Assembly: GCF_963676685.1 (NCBI RefSeq)
Contig: NC_092354.1
Coordinates: 24,770,193 to 24,834,192, forward strand
Length of the DNA: 64,000 bases
DNA from: Mytilus edulis
Taxonomy: Eukaryota; Mollusca; Bivalvia; Mytilida; Mytilidae
Direction: 5' to 3'
Position numbers and translations under genes: made by a program. Below, piece after piece: positions 36,001 through 46,263 of this stretch (the first letter of the stretch is position 1; the number at the start of each line of letters is the position of its first letter). The notes under the pieces were generated by a model. It saw nothing but the letters and a program-made list of their open reading frames with translations, was not told where the DNA came from and did not search any database.

Positions 36001-38368
36001 ATCAAAATGATATGCAACTGATATATGTTAAAATATAATAATGTATTCTCCACATACTAATTAATGTTTGCTAAATGTAAAACTAATTTGAAAACAAACT
36101 TACTCTGGCTATTTCACCTCTAATAGATATCCTCTGATGGTCTGGCAGATTGGTAATAGTGTTGATGGCTACCACAGGGGGACTTTTGAAGTGACCTATA
36201 GCTTCCGCAAAGCTGTTTAGAGGAAATGGTGCTGAATCGAAGCTCTAAATAAAAACAATGCCTTCCTTAAGATGTAATGTAAATATTTTTTCTTTTACGC
36301 AAGTATTTATTTTAACATATATGTGCAGGAAAGCATTGTTATTATCTTTTATGGGTTTTTTTCCGAATTGTATAAATACACATTTGCCACTTATTTCAAT
36401 GCAGGAAAAGGATTTCCTTCTTTAATGTTTAAGCGACATTTTATGTTTTATTTTATTTCTTGATGAAGGTAAAGGAACGCGTTATTCTAACCTAAAAAAA
36501 TCTACTGTTTTGGACAAGCTCAATTGTTTGTTTCATAAAAAAAATAATGAAAGCTTAGATTTATTCTTATATTATGTAAATAAGTTTTATTTAATTGTAT
36601 ATGCACACATTTGACACTAATATAAGTTATTTTTATCCAGGAGAATGATTTTTATGCTTTATTTCATTTAATTTCTTCATGAAGGTAAAGAAATGTCGTT
36701 ATTTTAATATTTTATTCATATACTAACCAGGGCATGAGAAGGCAATGAGATCTTTTCGTCGTGTACTCTAAATTTCTTTAGCAACTTGAAGTCCCCCAAG
36801 TTGGTGCTAAACTTGTTGTCGTATTGCAATTCATCTTAAAAATTACCTTTCTTCTCAACTGATTTCTGTCAGTGTACCTCCCTGATACCATGGCATCATT
36901 GGTGTAACCATCATTCCTTAAGTTTCTATTTACCTCATTCTAAACACAGACAGTAAAAAAAGTTTATTATTAGTGAATATTACTATAAAACAAATTAAAA
37001 TCAAACACATTGTTCTTTTAAAGATGGCTTCTATCGTATCAATCTTTTATAGAATTCAGTTCTTCCAAAAGTTCTTGTCACAATATGAACATGTGTATTA
37101 TACGGTAAACCATCAACATTGTAATAAAACGTCATAAAACATAATTTATCAATGTTCATAAGAAAATACACAACTAGTCTACACATGTCGTTGGTTTGGA
37201 CTGGTCAATCTTTAGTTTTGCGCTTTTAACTGTTTGGATGCTATCAATAGTGTGATGATTATTATATACTATAGATTTAATTTGGAGTGACATGCGTAAC
37301 AATTCATCTTGCTTTGCATTTCAACAATAGGATGTCCATTTTACATCTCTTTTTAAAAGTGAAATTCTTCCTGGTATTTTTAGTTTGTCTGGTGTTTCTA
37401 CTAAGAAATTTCAATAATGCACCTTTTTCTCAACTTTTTAATACTTTGGTAGACTCATGTGTCCTGAAAATTACCAAAATAAATAACCTCGTCTATCAAA
37501 AAATGTACTTGCCACTTAAGGTAACTATGCTCATTGATGTATGATACTCTTAGCAACAGTGACTTTAAATCACTGACCCTCTGTCCCTTGGCGGCATATA
37601 TTACCTAAGCCGTATTTGGCACAATTTTTTGGAATTTTGGATCCTCAATGCTCTTCAACTTCGTACTTTTTTACGCGTCTAGCATACTTGGATATAATTC
37701 TAGAACCTTTAATAACTATATAGAATCTATGATGATTTTATTCGTATCACAATGCCATGTGAACATGTTAAGATAGTGTCATTAGTAATGACATCACAAA
37801 TCCTTATTTATACATTGAGGTTCACAAACTGAAATAAACATTAGTGCATTATCATATTAGAAGATAAGTATCCTCCACTTGTATGTACGGTGTGTGCTCT
37901 AAGAAATTACAATTTTACCTCTGTTTCTGATATTCTCGCTCTTTTCAATGCAACAACATTGTCATGATTATCTTCATAAGTGTGCTATAGATTTGTTTAT
38001 AGAAATTTGTTGTGATACCATCTTTACCTGGGCTTTTAAATTATTTACTGCTAGTGTTAATTAATCTTTTTCTGGCTAGTAATTTTGAGAAATCAAAGAT
38101 ATATAGGATTTCTTTGGTCTATGGAAAAAGTAATGAGGTATTTACCTTTGTTTTTGGTTTAATTACAATTCCATAATTATTTCTCTCCGCAATGTATATC
38201 TTATACACCCTGTCGGGCTTTAAATCAAACTCCTGGTAAGATGATATTTGGATTATATTACTTTCCAACACATTCAGGGCCATATTTGTATATAATGTAA
38301 AGATTCTTTGTTTATGTTTACTTCTCAGTTCACGCTCTTCTTTCTGTTGAAGAATGTAGACTGTATTT
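33008..38368 (-). CDS. Split gene with RPA70-like OB-fold (five exons seen)
   Basis: Five minus-strand segments have good splice signals and agreeing phases: 38368-38146 (ATG 38283), 36939-36728, 36244-36104, 33722-33522 and 33066-33008. Together they encode about 250 residues: MALNVLESNIIQISSYQEFD, then VVAINTITNLPDHQRISIRG, then SIKVKLGRKKASM, SVGDKILVKNLKVMEFRG and FLNSMSDTKI. The last pieces follow the beta-strand pattern of the ssDNA-binding OB domain of replication protein A large subunits (xxVGDxIxxxNxxVxxFRGxxxLNxxxxT). Such RPA-like proteins are expanded in bivalves, often outside replication. Exon 2 carries a one-base frame change at 36835-36838. It lies downstream of another minus-strand gene (38775-40255). 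A 1.35-kb repeat sits in intron 3. Paralogous exon: 41815-41940. Confidence 0.65.
33522..33722 (-). CDS. OB-fold gene exon 4
   Basis: Acceptor at ...ccttcagag (the alternative cttcag two bases earlier breaks the frame), donor ATTATG|GTGAGC. 201 nt, phase 0 to 0, carrying the core beta strands (SIKVKLGRKK, GDKILVKNLKVMEFRG). It also contains a perfect 12-bp inverted repeat CATGGAGTTTAG / CTAAACTCCATG. Confidence 0.65.
33841..35195 (+). mobile_element. Hairpin-ended dispersed repeat, full-length copy
   Basis: The most complete copy, ~1.35 kb. The 5' end is aacaagaggctctcaagagc with a self-complementary ggctctcaagagcc. The 3' end is a hairpin tcacttggccc-ttc-gggccaggtga preceded by acgacggacgccaagtgatg. 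The body has two homologous halves, since taaagggcaattactcc and ggggcagcaacccaacaaca each occur twice about 500 bp apart. No coding capacity. Other copies: 3542-4295, 40341-41565 (minus), 49333-53236 (minus). Confidence 0.85.
35196..36103. other. Intron sequence of the OB-fold gene
   Basis: No open frames or repeats of note; lies between exons 4 and 3. Two similar phrases (atttaaatcacagaattcg and acctaaatcacagagttcg) are 68 bp apart, a minor local duplication. Confidence 0.5.
36104..36244 (-). CDS. OB-fold gene exon 3
   Basis: Acceptor tttatttag, donor AGA|GTAAGTTTG (strong). 141 nt, phase 0 to 0, reading SFDSAPFPLNSFAEAIGHF and ITNLPDHQRISIRGEIAR, the start of the OB fold. Confidence 0.65.
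36728..36939 (-). CDS. OB-fold gene exon 2, one-base frame change
   Basis: Acceptor gtgtttag, donor CCCTG|GTTAGT. The first part reads NEVNRNLRNDGYTNDAMVSG, the last part ELQYDNKFSTNLGDFKLLKK and ISLPSHAL. The two are one base out of register at 36835-36838; the nominal GTAATTTTTAAG between them is far too short to be an intron. Confidence 0.6.
36940..38145. other. Intron sequence of the OB-fold gene
   Basis: Between exons 2 and 1. Only short chance ORFs are seen (for example plus 37287-37544, hydrophobic and without homology I recognise). Confidence 0.5.
38146..38368 (-). CDS. OB-fold gene exon 1
   Basis: Acceptor ttttttcag before 38368, donor AAG|GTAAATACC after 38146. An in-frame segment upstream (NTVYILQQKEERELRSKHKQ) may be 5' UTR or coding; the proposed ATG is 38283-38281 (MALNVLES). 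It ends in phase 0. Confidence 0.6.
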
Positions 38369-38774
38369 CTGAAAAAAATATTTAGTTACCAAGTTTTCAA
38401 GAATTAGTGGATGGCAGTGCAATGTAACAGTGAATTATAATACAAATCCAATATTTTTTAGCTACATGTTTATAGTTGAACATGGAACTGAGGAATTTGT
38501 CAAATACACAACAATCCGACTTGAGACCAGAAAACAGCAGAGTGCCAACAACAAGGAAGGACAATCCCACACTTCGAGGAAGGCTTCAGCTGCCTCTTAA
38601 TAAAAAATGTTTTACTTTGCTAGTCTAGGGTCTCGGGGGTACAAGATTTTCCGAAAAAAGTTTAATTGTTCTTTACAAATTTTATTTATAACCTTAAGTA
38701 GTTGTTACTGTATCATATGATAGTTGTAAACGTCATTAATGTTTCATTTGTTACTGTTCTGCATGCACTATCTG

Positions 38775-39189
38775 CTACCGATGCAGTGTGTGCTCTGAAA
38801 ATGTGACACCAGAAATAGTTAAATTAGCTATTTTTCTCCAATTCAAAAGCAGTTGATTGAGAGTAAATTTGTTTCCATCAACTGAAAATTTAAAAAGTTT
38901 TTGTCTTCAGGATTTTTTTTCAAAACAACTTTTTGATATTTAATTTGACCTTTTACGGCGTCAACTTTTTGTGTCCTACTTAGTTTTTCCAAAGCCCTTT
39001 CCATGTCTTTCTCTGAAACCCACTGCCCTCCATAGGTGTCAATTTCTCCTTTTATTTTTATGATTTCATCAGTTATGCGTTGCTGTTTTGAAATAGCTTC
39101 ATCTTTCTTTTTCTGTAAAATTTCTATATGTTTTTGATCTTTATAATGTTGAAGCATTTTTGGTGCATTTGCTCTCGCCATCTTGAACA
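38775..39189 (-). CDS. DUF6589-like gene, last exon
   Basis: The frame from the acceptor is open to 38843. In the +1 frame it continues from about 38890 as a tail containing FSVDGNKFTLNQLLLNW to a TAG at 38777-38775. Coiled-coil forming in the first 60 residues. The frame change lies at the A5/T5 run 38892-38896. Confidence 0.55.
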
Positions 39190-40255
39190 CTGCAATTAAT
39201 GGTTATGATTTATATGCTATTGACATTTATTAAATAAGGTATTCTAATTTTTTTTTAAATAGAGACACAAAGTTTAGTAGATATAGGTAGTTGATATTCA
39301 ATGAAACTAAACACACTATAGAAAAAATTATGAATTTGAAAATAACCTCTGAATTTTTTTATGGATGAAATTTATAAGATCTTTCCTTTGAACGATTTTG
39401 GATTTTCTTTTTATTGTTTTAAAACTTTCAAATTTCCTTCCCTTAACATATTTAAATGGCTGAGCTTTACTTAAAATGTTTATAGCAATTTTCATATCTT
39501 TAGATGAAGTTTTCTTGGCATGGCTTGAGGTGAATTTAGGTATACTAAAAAGATGGTCTACGTTGTCTCCAATCAGATGTATGATGTCTGCTGAGCTACT
39601 GGCTCTCCTGGAACCATTTTCATTGTTTTTGTTCCTATATTAATAAACATTATATTCAAGTAATACAGATGTGACTGATGTTTTCTTTATATTATGAAAC
39701 TGTTCAAGGTGTTGTCTGCATGTGTTGCTCTTACTGTTTAGTAAAGTAATGAAACTACTATCTTAACCCTTTTTAATAGATTTAATTGGTCATACATTGT
39801 AAGCAATATTAGAATCAAAGTGTGCAATTGTATAATATGAGAATTTATCAGGTTAACCTTACCCCACCTTACAAATTTATCCTGATTGTGTTTGTTACAA
39901 ATAATTATATTCAAATTCAATCATTAGGACAATATCGATCACATATATTTAGATATTAAATTTGAAACTGTTTAAAAATAGTAAAATAAATAGGAATATA
40001 AAGCAACTCTTTTTTTAAGTTATGTCAATGGTATGTCAATGGTATAAGGGAGATAATTCCTAGTGGAGACTTTTATACAGAAGTACAATCACAGTAAAAA
40101 TACTTGGGTGCTTGCAGGCTAAGTCTATTTTTCTTACCTAGTCCTCTTATAAAGTCCTTCTGGTTTGTAATGGCGTGCTCCTGTACAAGGTCTGCCTCCT
40201 TGTTTTTACCAATTCCCCCTTTGGTATTGATGAATGCCCCTTCTGGCTGTCTCAT
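38775..40255 (-). CDS. 3' exons of a DUF6589-like protein gene
   Basis: Three minus-strand segments. Exon a (to 40138, donor CTAG|GTAAGA) reads GGIGKNKEADLVQEHAITNQ and KDFIRGLG. Exon b (39634-39347) reads NGSRRASSSADIIHLIGDNV and FKYVKGRKFESFKTIKRKSK. Exon c (39189-38775, acceptor attgcag) reads MARANAPKMLQHYKDQKH, a Lys/Glu-rich coiled coil, YGGQWVSEKDMERALEKL, QIKYQKVVLKKNPEDKNF and VDGNKFTLNQL. The GGxGKNxxxDLxQEH...GLG pattern resembles the C-terminal part of metazoan DUF6589 proteins, often transposon-related; the function is unknown. Each junction is off by a single base located in or next to a homopolymer (39632-39633, 39354-39360, 38892-38896). The start is not visible; the 5' part may be cut by the repeat beginning at 40341. 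Confidence 0.5.
39347..39634 (-). CDS. DUF6589-like gene, middle exon
   Basis: Acceptor ttaatatag, weak donor AGAG|GTTATT. 288 nt fully open in one frame, basic, with HLFSIPKFTSSHAKKTSSKD. Phases with both neighbours differ by one base as read. Confidence 0.5.
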
Positions 40256-40340
40256 TTTAATATGAGGGGATGCAAGATGGTGTTAATGCACTCAGAAAAA
40301 TATTTTCTCATTACTGGGTGGCTGTTAAAAAATGCTGCAT

Positions 40341-41565
40341 TTTTAGCTCACCTGTCCCGAAGGGACAAGTGAGCTTATGCCATCACTTGGCGTCCGTCGT
40401 CGTCTGTCGTCTGTCGTCCGTCGTCTGTCGTCGTAAACTATTTCAAGAATCTTCTCCTCTGAAACTACTGAGCAAATCTGACATGGGGTAATATTGTTTA
40501 TCAGGTCAAGATCTATCTGCCCTGAAATTTTCAGATGAATCAGACGACCCGTTGTTGGGTTGCTGCCCCTGAATTGGTAATTTTAAGGAAATTTTGCTGT
40601 TTTTTGGTTATTATCTTGAATATTATTATAGATAGAGATAAACTGTAAACAGGAATAATGTTCAGCAAAGTAAGATTTACAAATAAGTCAACATGACGGA
40701 AATGGTCAGTTGACCCCTTACGGAGTTATTGCCCTTTATAGTCAATTTTTAACCATTTTTCGTAAATCTTAGTAATCTTTTACAAAAATCTTCTCCTCTG
40801 AATTTACTGGGTAAAATACTTCCAAACTTCAACTGAATGTTCCTTATGGTATCTAGTTTGTAAATTGTATCCAAATTTATGATCTATCAACAAACATGGT
40901 CGCCATTGCTAAAAATAGAACATAGGGGTCAAATGCAGTTTTTGGCTTATAACTCAAAAACCAAAGCATTTATAGCAAATCTGACCTGGGGTTATATTGT
41001 TTATCAGGTCAAGATCTATCTGCCCTGAAATTTTCAGATGAATCAGACAACCTGTTGTTGGGTTGCTGCCCCTGAATTGGTAATTTTAAGGAAATTTTGC
41101 TGTTTTTGTTTATTATCTTGAATATAATTATAGATAGAGAAACTGTAAACAGCAATAATTTTCAGCAAAGTAAGATTTACAAATAAGTCAAATGACCAAA
41201 ATTGTCAATTGACCCCTTAAGGAGTTATTGCCCTTTAAAGACTTTTTTTTTCACAATTTGTTCATCATGTTGACTTACTTTAAAAAATCTTCTCCTTTGA
41301 AACTGCTGTATCAATTTCAGCCAAAATTAGGCTAAATGAGTTTCAGAGTATCTAGTATAAATTTTATATTTTATTTCCTTGTATGTCAAGAAACATAGCT
41401 ACTATGGCTAAAATAGAACATAGGAGAAAATGATTATTTTTTTTGGCTTTTGAAGAAAAATAGGACTATCCAAAAAACATTTAAATAAATTGAAAAGCCA
41501 AAATAATCATTTATGAGAGATTTAACCAAAAGGTGAGCGAATCAGGCTCTTGAGAGCCTCTTGTT
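40341..41565 (-). mobile_element. Hairpin-ended dispersed repeat, minus orientation
   Basis: Starts ttttagctcacctgtcccga with the hairpin tcacctgtcccgaagggacaagtga, followed by a run of tccgtcgtcgtc, and ends with atcaggctcttgagagcctc. About 1.22 kb, two internal homologous halves as in the other copies. It lies just upstream (5') of the DUF6589-like exons. Confidence 0.85.
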
Positions 41566-41814
41566 CTTCATCTTCATGATGATATTTCCATGTTCTTCTA
41601 CTTAACTGTGTCATTCATGTTATACTGCGCCTGTTCAAAGTAATGAGCCTCTTGCCTTTACAAGTCTTAGATGTGTTTACTGATTTTTTTTAAAATTTTA
41701 TTTAGAGTTTAGTATAACGTTCATTGTTCTTCGTTTGATCAAAAGATGAAACTTTTGAAAAAAGATGAACACGAATATACCTCAAAGGTTATTGATGGAG
41801 AGGCGTTATAACAC

Positions 41815-41940
41815 CTTGTATAGGTACAGCTTTCCAGCCTGGAGATCGCAGCTACCAATAATGTCTGTTACTCCATTCCAGGCCGTCATCTTGGCTGTAC
41901 GGCCACTATATTGTGTTGATTTCTTTCCTCTTGGAGCCAT
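41815..41940 (-). CDS. Small first exon of another RPA-like/OB protein
   Basis: ATG at 41940 opens MAPRGKKSTQYSGRTAKMTA, then NGVTDIIGSCDLQAGKLYLY, and reaches AAG|GTGTTA at 41815, 126 nt in phase 0. If unspliced the frame closes two codons later. The pattern (basic start, then TAxNGV...GKLYLYK) is like the first OB strands of bivalve RPA-like proteins and is chemically similar to the gene at 33-38 kb. Its continuation would have to cross the repeat at 40341-41565. Short length makes this tentative. Confidence 0.4.
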
Positions 41941-43130
41941 TGGTTATCTGTATTTCACCTATCTACAATTCATGAATATGAAAGTTAACTTAGTTGGAAT
42001 CAACTGTCTATCTCCATTCAATTGCAAGAGGTTATTATAGTATCAGATGAAAAAAATGTATACTTTTTAGTTTCTTAATTTTGAAGAAAATGTATAACAT
42101 TGAAACTAAAAGGGTCGTTATCACTTTTTAATCACAGCAAACATTTGAAAGGCTGGGATTTGATTTTGTTACTAGCAAAATTTGTCATATATATACACAC
42201 ACTCAAAACACAGGGAAATTAAAGAGAGAGAAAAATAGCATTTTGACACGAAAAATCAAAGCTGTGGTTATAATGTTATTTTGCACAGAAGGCGCTTCAA
42301 ACAAGAGAAGAATACTATTGTAAAATTGAGAGAATATAAAGATGAAGACCCCAAAAATCTTTCCCTGGATTGAACAATATATGTACATGGATGTTGGTTA
42401 CCGTCTTATTAGTATTATAACATAATTGGCTAACATGTGATTATAAGATGTTATTTTCTGTGGATATTACTCTGAAATAGTCGGTTTATATTTCGACTTA
42501 AGGACAGACATGTCGACTTTTAATACATACATTTGTAATGCCAGCTTTCTCCAACGAAATTCGGACCCCGTTGGAATATGACAGTTCTTGTCTATTCGTT
42601 TTTGATGCGTTTTGTTATTTGATTTTGCCATGTGATTATGGACTTTCCGTATTGATTTTCCTCTGAGTTCAGTATTTTTGTGATTTTACTTTTTTGGATA
42701 TGGATGCCGCTTGGTACATTATATACACTGAGGGATTGAAAAATTGTTCTTTCAAACCCATCTCTGTTTGTGTGAGGGGACCACTTGTTTTCATTATCTA
42801 AAATAAGGAATTCGTGATGCAGTTTGTTACTATTTCATGTATATTGAAACTAATGTTGTACTAGTTTATCAAACAAATAAAACAACACCTTCTGCTATGC
42901 TGTCACATAGTCTGTGTTATATTTGAAATTATGTATTATTGATAGTTTTGCAATTTAAATGTATACCTATAGTTTACATATAGACTTCCATAATACAAAT
43001 TTATATTACTAGTATCGTCTGCCTCAAAATCTGCAAGACTTCAATAATTGTTTCTTTGATTGCATACAAGGGTCGACCTTACTTTCTATAATATATATAT
43101 AAGGTTGATTTTCTAGACACATATTAACAT
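41941..43130. other. No gene; dispersed repeat piece at 42530-42700
   Basis: About 42530-42700 carries gccagctttctccaacgaaa and gattttgccatgtgattatg, the same family as 29575-29680. The remainder is AT-rich without coding signal. Confidence 0.45.
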
Positions 43131-43133
43131 TAT

Positions 43134-43240
43134 AAACAGAATATTTGTTCTTTTATGCAAAGAATAGGTTTTGTATCTTTCGTAAACAGAATATATTATG
43201 TCCCCTTTATGCAACGAATAGGTTTTGTTTCTTTAAGCTT
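43134..43240 (+). repeat. Two-copy ~56-bp tandem repeat
   Basis: The unit taaacagaatat...tttatgcaamgaataggttttgt occurs at about 43133-43182 and 43184-43236. It lies just beyond the 3' end of the Penelope-like element and may be its downstream repeat. Confidence 0.6.
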
Positions 43241-44835
43241 GGGCGTGTCCATGTGATCTTAAATGACGACTTACGGGGAGGTCGGGCTTGCATGTGTAGT
43301 CGCTACGATGACCATTCATGCGTTTGTTGAATGGTTGTTTTGTCTCGCAAACATACTGCATGCCACATCGACACTGAAGAAAGTATACAACATTCTTGGT
43401 TTTGCAAGTTACATTACAGAATAGTGTGTAAACAGACCCAGTGGAATGACAAGTAAATGTTTGAGTATTCACTATTAGTTGGCAAGTCAGACATCGTTTG
43501 TTACCACACGACTTGCACCATCATGTTATTAGAGGAGACGGCAGCTTCTACAAACAAGTCTTTTAAACTTGCTGGTCTCCCAAAAAAGCTAAGACGGGAG
43601 GATCAGGAAAGATTTTGGGTGATTGGCGATACTTTGCCGATTGGCACGGATCAAACGTGAAAGGTAAGAAAAGGCGGGATTGTATGTTCAAACAAATGGA
43701 ACTATTTTACTACGCCTCTTCTTTTTATACAGTAACCGGTACTTTCGGCTGTTATTGTTAGCACGCGCAAAACCCCTTATTTATGTCCCATTTCTTATAA
43801 CCTCGTTTGATTAAAAATCCGCGAAGTTCCTGTATCCGCTGAGTGACAGAGCTTTACTCTTGAGAGCTTGACTGTACGGGATACTTTTTGTACAGTGTTT
43901 TGGGTGACAGCGTTGGGGAGAAAGGTACTGATGTTTATCTGTAGGTTTACAGTAGAGGTCTGTTGATACGACACCGTTCTTTATAGATATAGTTGTGTCT
44001 AAGAAAGATATCTTAAGAGTCGGATATTTCATATGTAAATTTAATTGACTGGTGGGCGTTGTTTGTATGTCTGATAAAAGCATCCATTTTTTGTTGGGAT
44101 TCAATCCATTTCTTGTCAACATCATCGATGAAACGGAACCAAGACAGAGGTTTGGATAAATATGTTGAAATAATGTTTCTCTAATTTTCCCATGAAAATA
44201 TTGGCGTAAGACGGTGCTATTTTCGTCCCCATCGCTGTCTCGTTTATTTGAAGGAAATTATCACCATTAAAAGTAACATTGTTGCATTTAAGGACAAGAG
44301 AAAGCAGCTGGGCTAAACATTCGGTCGGTGGTTCTAAAGTGTTTCGCAAATCCCATATTTCCCTACACGATTGTATTTCGTCATCATGAGGTATGTTGGT
44401 TTACAATGAGGTGACATCTAAAGTGACAAGGAGGGTTTCCGGAGGAAGAGGGTTCATGGATTCCATTTTGCGAAGATAATCTGTAGTGTCTTGAATGTGA
44501 GAAGGACAATTTTCTACATGAGATCTAAAATGACAGTCTACAAATTCCGAGTTTTTTTCAGACGGGTGGCCGTTAGCGGATACAATGGGTCTACCAGGGT
44601 TGTTAACCTTGTGTATATTAGGAAGAAGATACAATCGACCAGGCTTGGCGTTCTCTGGTTTTAAATATCCAATTGTATCCTCATCTATGTGACCGTCGTT
44701 GTGCATGGTTTGTAACGCAGTGATAATTTCGGAACTAAACTCGGAAGTAGGGTCATAGTCAAGTTTCTTATAAAATCTCTCATCAGAGAGCTGACGCTCT
44801 GCTTCCGCGATGTAGTTAGCTTTGTCCATTATCAC
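43233..44835 (-). pseudogene. Penelope-like retroelement (RT plus GIY-YIG endonuclease), broken
   Basis: Minus-strand order: KLDYDPTSEFSSEIITAL; KPGRLYLLPNIHKVNNPGRP; LLVTLDVTSL (first catalytic Asp block); [30 protein letters not shown] (catalytic Asp pair, in another frame from its neighbours); KYPTLKISFLDTTI. After a gap comes NVVYFLQCRCGMQYVCETKQ, the GIY-YIG endonuclease, with RMNGHRSDY and CKPDLPVSRHLRSHGHA. This RT to GIY-YIG order is diagnostic of Penelope-like elements, which combine reverse transcription with a nicking endonuclease. At least three frame changes are present and the N-terminus is cut at about 44840. The region 43480-43810 between RT and endonuclease is open only in fragments. 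Confidence 0.85.
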
Positions 44836-44969
44836 AACGATAAATATATATATCTTTATTGTTTATGCAACTGTCACTTCATAATTTTTTTATTTCCACA
44901 AAGATCTTCAAGACTTCAATAATCCATCCTAATGTAATAAATATCATGCAGACTATTAAAGGACAAAAC

Positions 44970-45074
44970 TTATAATTTTTTTATTCTGCGATGATACAAA
45001 TTCATTTTAAAGATGGGTGATTATAAATTTTTTATTCTGCGATGATAAAAATTCATTTTTAAGATGGGTGGTTT
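44970..45074 (+). repeat. Two-copy tandem repeat, ~56 bp
   Basis: ttataattttttttattctgc-like, gatgatacaaattcatttta and agatgggtg occur at about 44970-45018 and 45023-45072, nearly identical. Confidence 0.7.
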
Positions 45075-45230
45075 TAGTGTTGTAAGCATGTTTTAAGCTT
45101 GAAAATTCCCTCAAAATTAACTCATAAAGCAAGAATTAAGGATTGTGACAGCAGGCCCTCTACATATATTCTTAACTGCCTAAAACAAAACTGCTTTTAA
45201 CTACTAAAAATCCAGTCCCGAGAAAAGAGA

Positions 45231-45383
45231 AAGTGTCCGTTGTGCCGAGTTGCTATAGGTGACAAATACCACTACGTATGCAATGGAATGCAGCACACAG
45301 ATAGAACACTACTTATTGACAAGAAATACCTTACGAACTGTAATGTTTTAAAAGTTAATGCTACTACAGTACATGATATATAA
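45231..45383 (+). pseudogene. LINE C-terminal zinc-knuckle fragment
   Basis: One open stretch reads KCPLCRVAIGDKYHYVCNGM, then LLIDKKYLTNCNVLKVN, and stops with TAA. CPLC...GDxxHY...C is the end of ORF2 in several non-LTR retrotransposons. Upstream reverse transcriptase is absent. Confidence 0.55.
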
Positions 45384-45633
45384 GGCATGAAGATGTTATG
45401 GTTACAGATCAGCTAAATTATCTATAGTAAAGGATCCTACAAATTCATGTAAGATACAGTCACAGAAAATAATTATATTCATAAGTACGTCTGAGTCAGT
45501 GACAACCCTACAACAGATGTATCCATCGGATCGCCATCAATGATGGTGATACATGGCTGTGTAAAAAGAGCTTTCGGTGGACGTGGAAAGGTAACATATG
45601 CCCACCGAAAGCTCTTTTTTTGAGAGCCCAGGT

Positions 45634-45792
45634 GGTCGTGTGGTCTAGCGGGACGGCTGCAGTGCAGGCGATTTGGTGTCACGATATCACAGTAGCATGG
45701 GTTCGAATCCCGGCGAGGGAAGAACCAAAAATTTGCGAAAGCAAAATTACAGATCTAACATTGTTGGGTTGATGTTTAGACGAGTTGTATAT
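45634..45792 (+). mobile_element. tRNA-derived SINE
   Basis: Perfect pol III A box TGGTCTAGCGG at 45641-45651 and B box GGTTCGAATCC at 45700-45710, 48 bp apart, as in a tRNA with a long variable region. The tail follows (atttgcgaaagcaaaattac, gttgggttgatgtttagacg). The tRNA cloverleaf is not fully preserved, so it is a SINE head rather than a functional tRNA. A second, inverted copy of the tail is at 45911-45976. Confidence 0.85.
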
Positions 45793-45878
45793 ACATTATG
45801 TACACAGCCATGTATCACCATCATTGATGGCGATCCGATGGATACATCTGTTGTAGGGTTGTCACCGACTCAGACGTA

Positions 45879-45880
<2 letters not shown>

Positions 45881-45916
<36 letters not shown>
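45881..45916. repeat. (TA)n microsatellite
   Basis: About 16-17 TA dinucleotides between inverted arms A' and B'. Translated as IYIYIY in chance ORFs. Confidence 0.95.
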
Positions 45917-45918
<2 letters not shown>

Positions 45919-46263
45919 ACTCGTCTAAACATCAACCCAACAATGTTAGATCTGTAAATTTGCTTTCGCAATTTGTCAGTCGTCATCAGGTAAAAACGGC
46001 ATATCAAAGAATTCAACTTTATAAATAGCTAATATAGGACATTGGTGTTGATTAAAAATTACACCACTAAAGTACTTTTTGTTGTCCACATAATTAGTAT
46101 TGCCAATGATTAACAAGTTCCGGGTCGAATTCGATACCGATAGTATATTCACCTGTTACCTTTGACCTTATCTGTGCGTTCCGCATCTAACAGGCGCACG
46201 GTGCATATATTTAGGATTTTGCTCTTTACACGGGTCATACCCACATGGTTGACACTACTTAAT

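Larger units (their letters stand above)
45484..45976. repeat. Nested inverted-repeat complex around a SINE
   Basis: Arm A: 45484-45563 (agtacgtctgagtcagtgac...) is the reverse complement of 45800-45880, ~80 bp with one or two differences. Arm B: 45728-45792 (SINE tail) is the reverse complement of ~45911-45976. Arm C: an 18-bp perfect inverted repeat, aaaaagagctttcggtgg (45563-45580) and its complement (45602-45619), loop 21 bp. The arms interleave as A-C-C'-SINE-B-A'-(TA)n-B'. Confidence 0.85.

Noticed and set aside
36836..36848. A 12-base intron GTAATTTTTAAG in OB-fold exon 2
   Set aside because: Far below any functional intron size; a one-base frame error in a continuous exon explains the data better.
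45634..45720. Functional tRNA gene
   Set aside because: A and B boxes are perfect but the acceptor and anticodon arms do not form a credible cloverleaf, and the sequence continues into a SINE tail.
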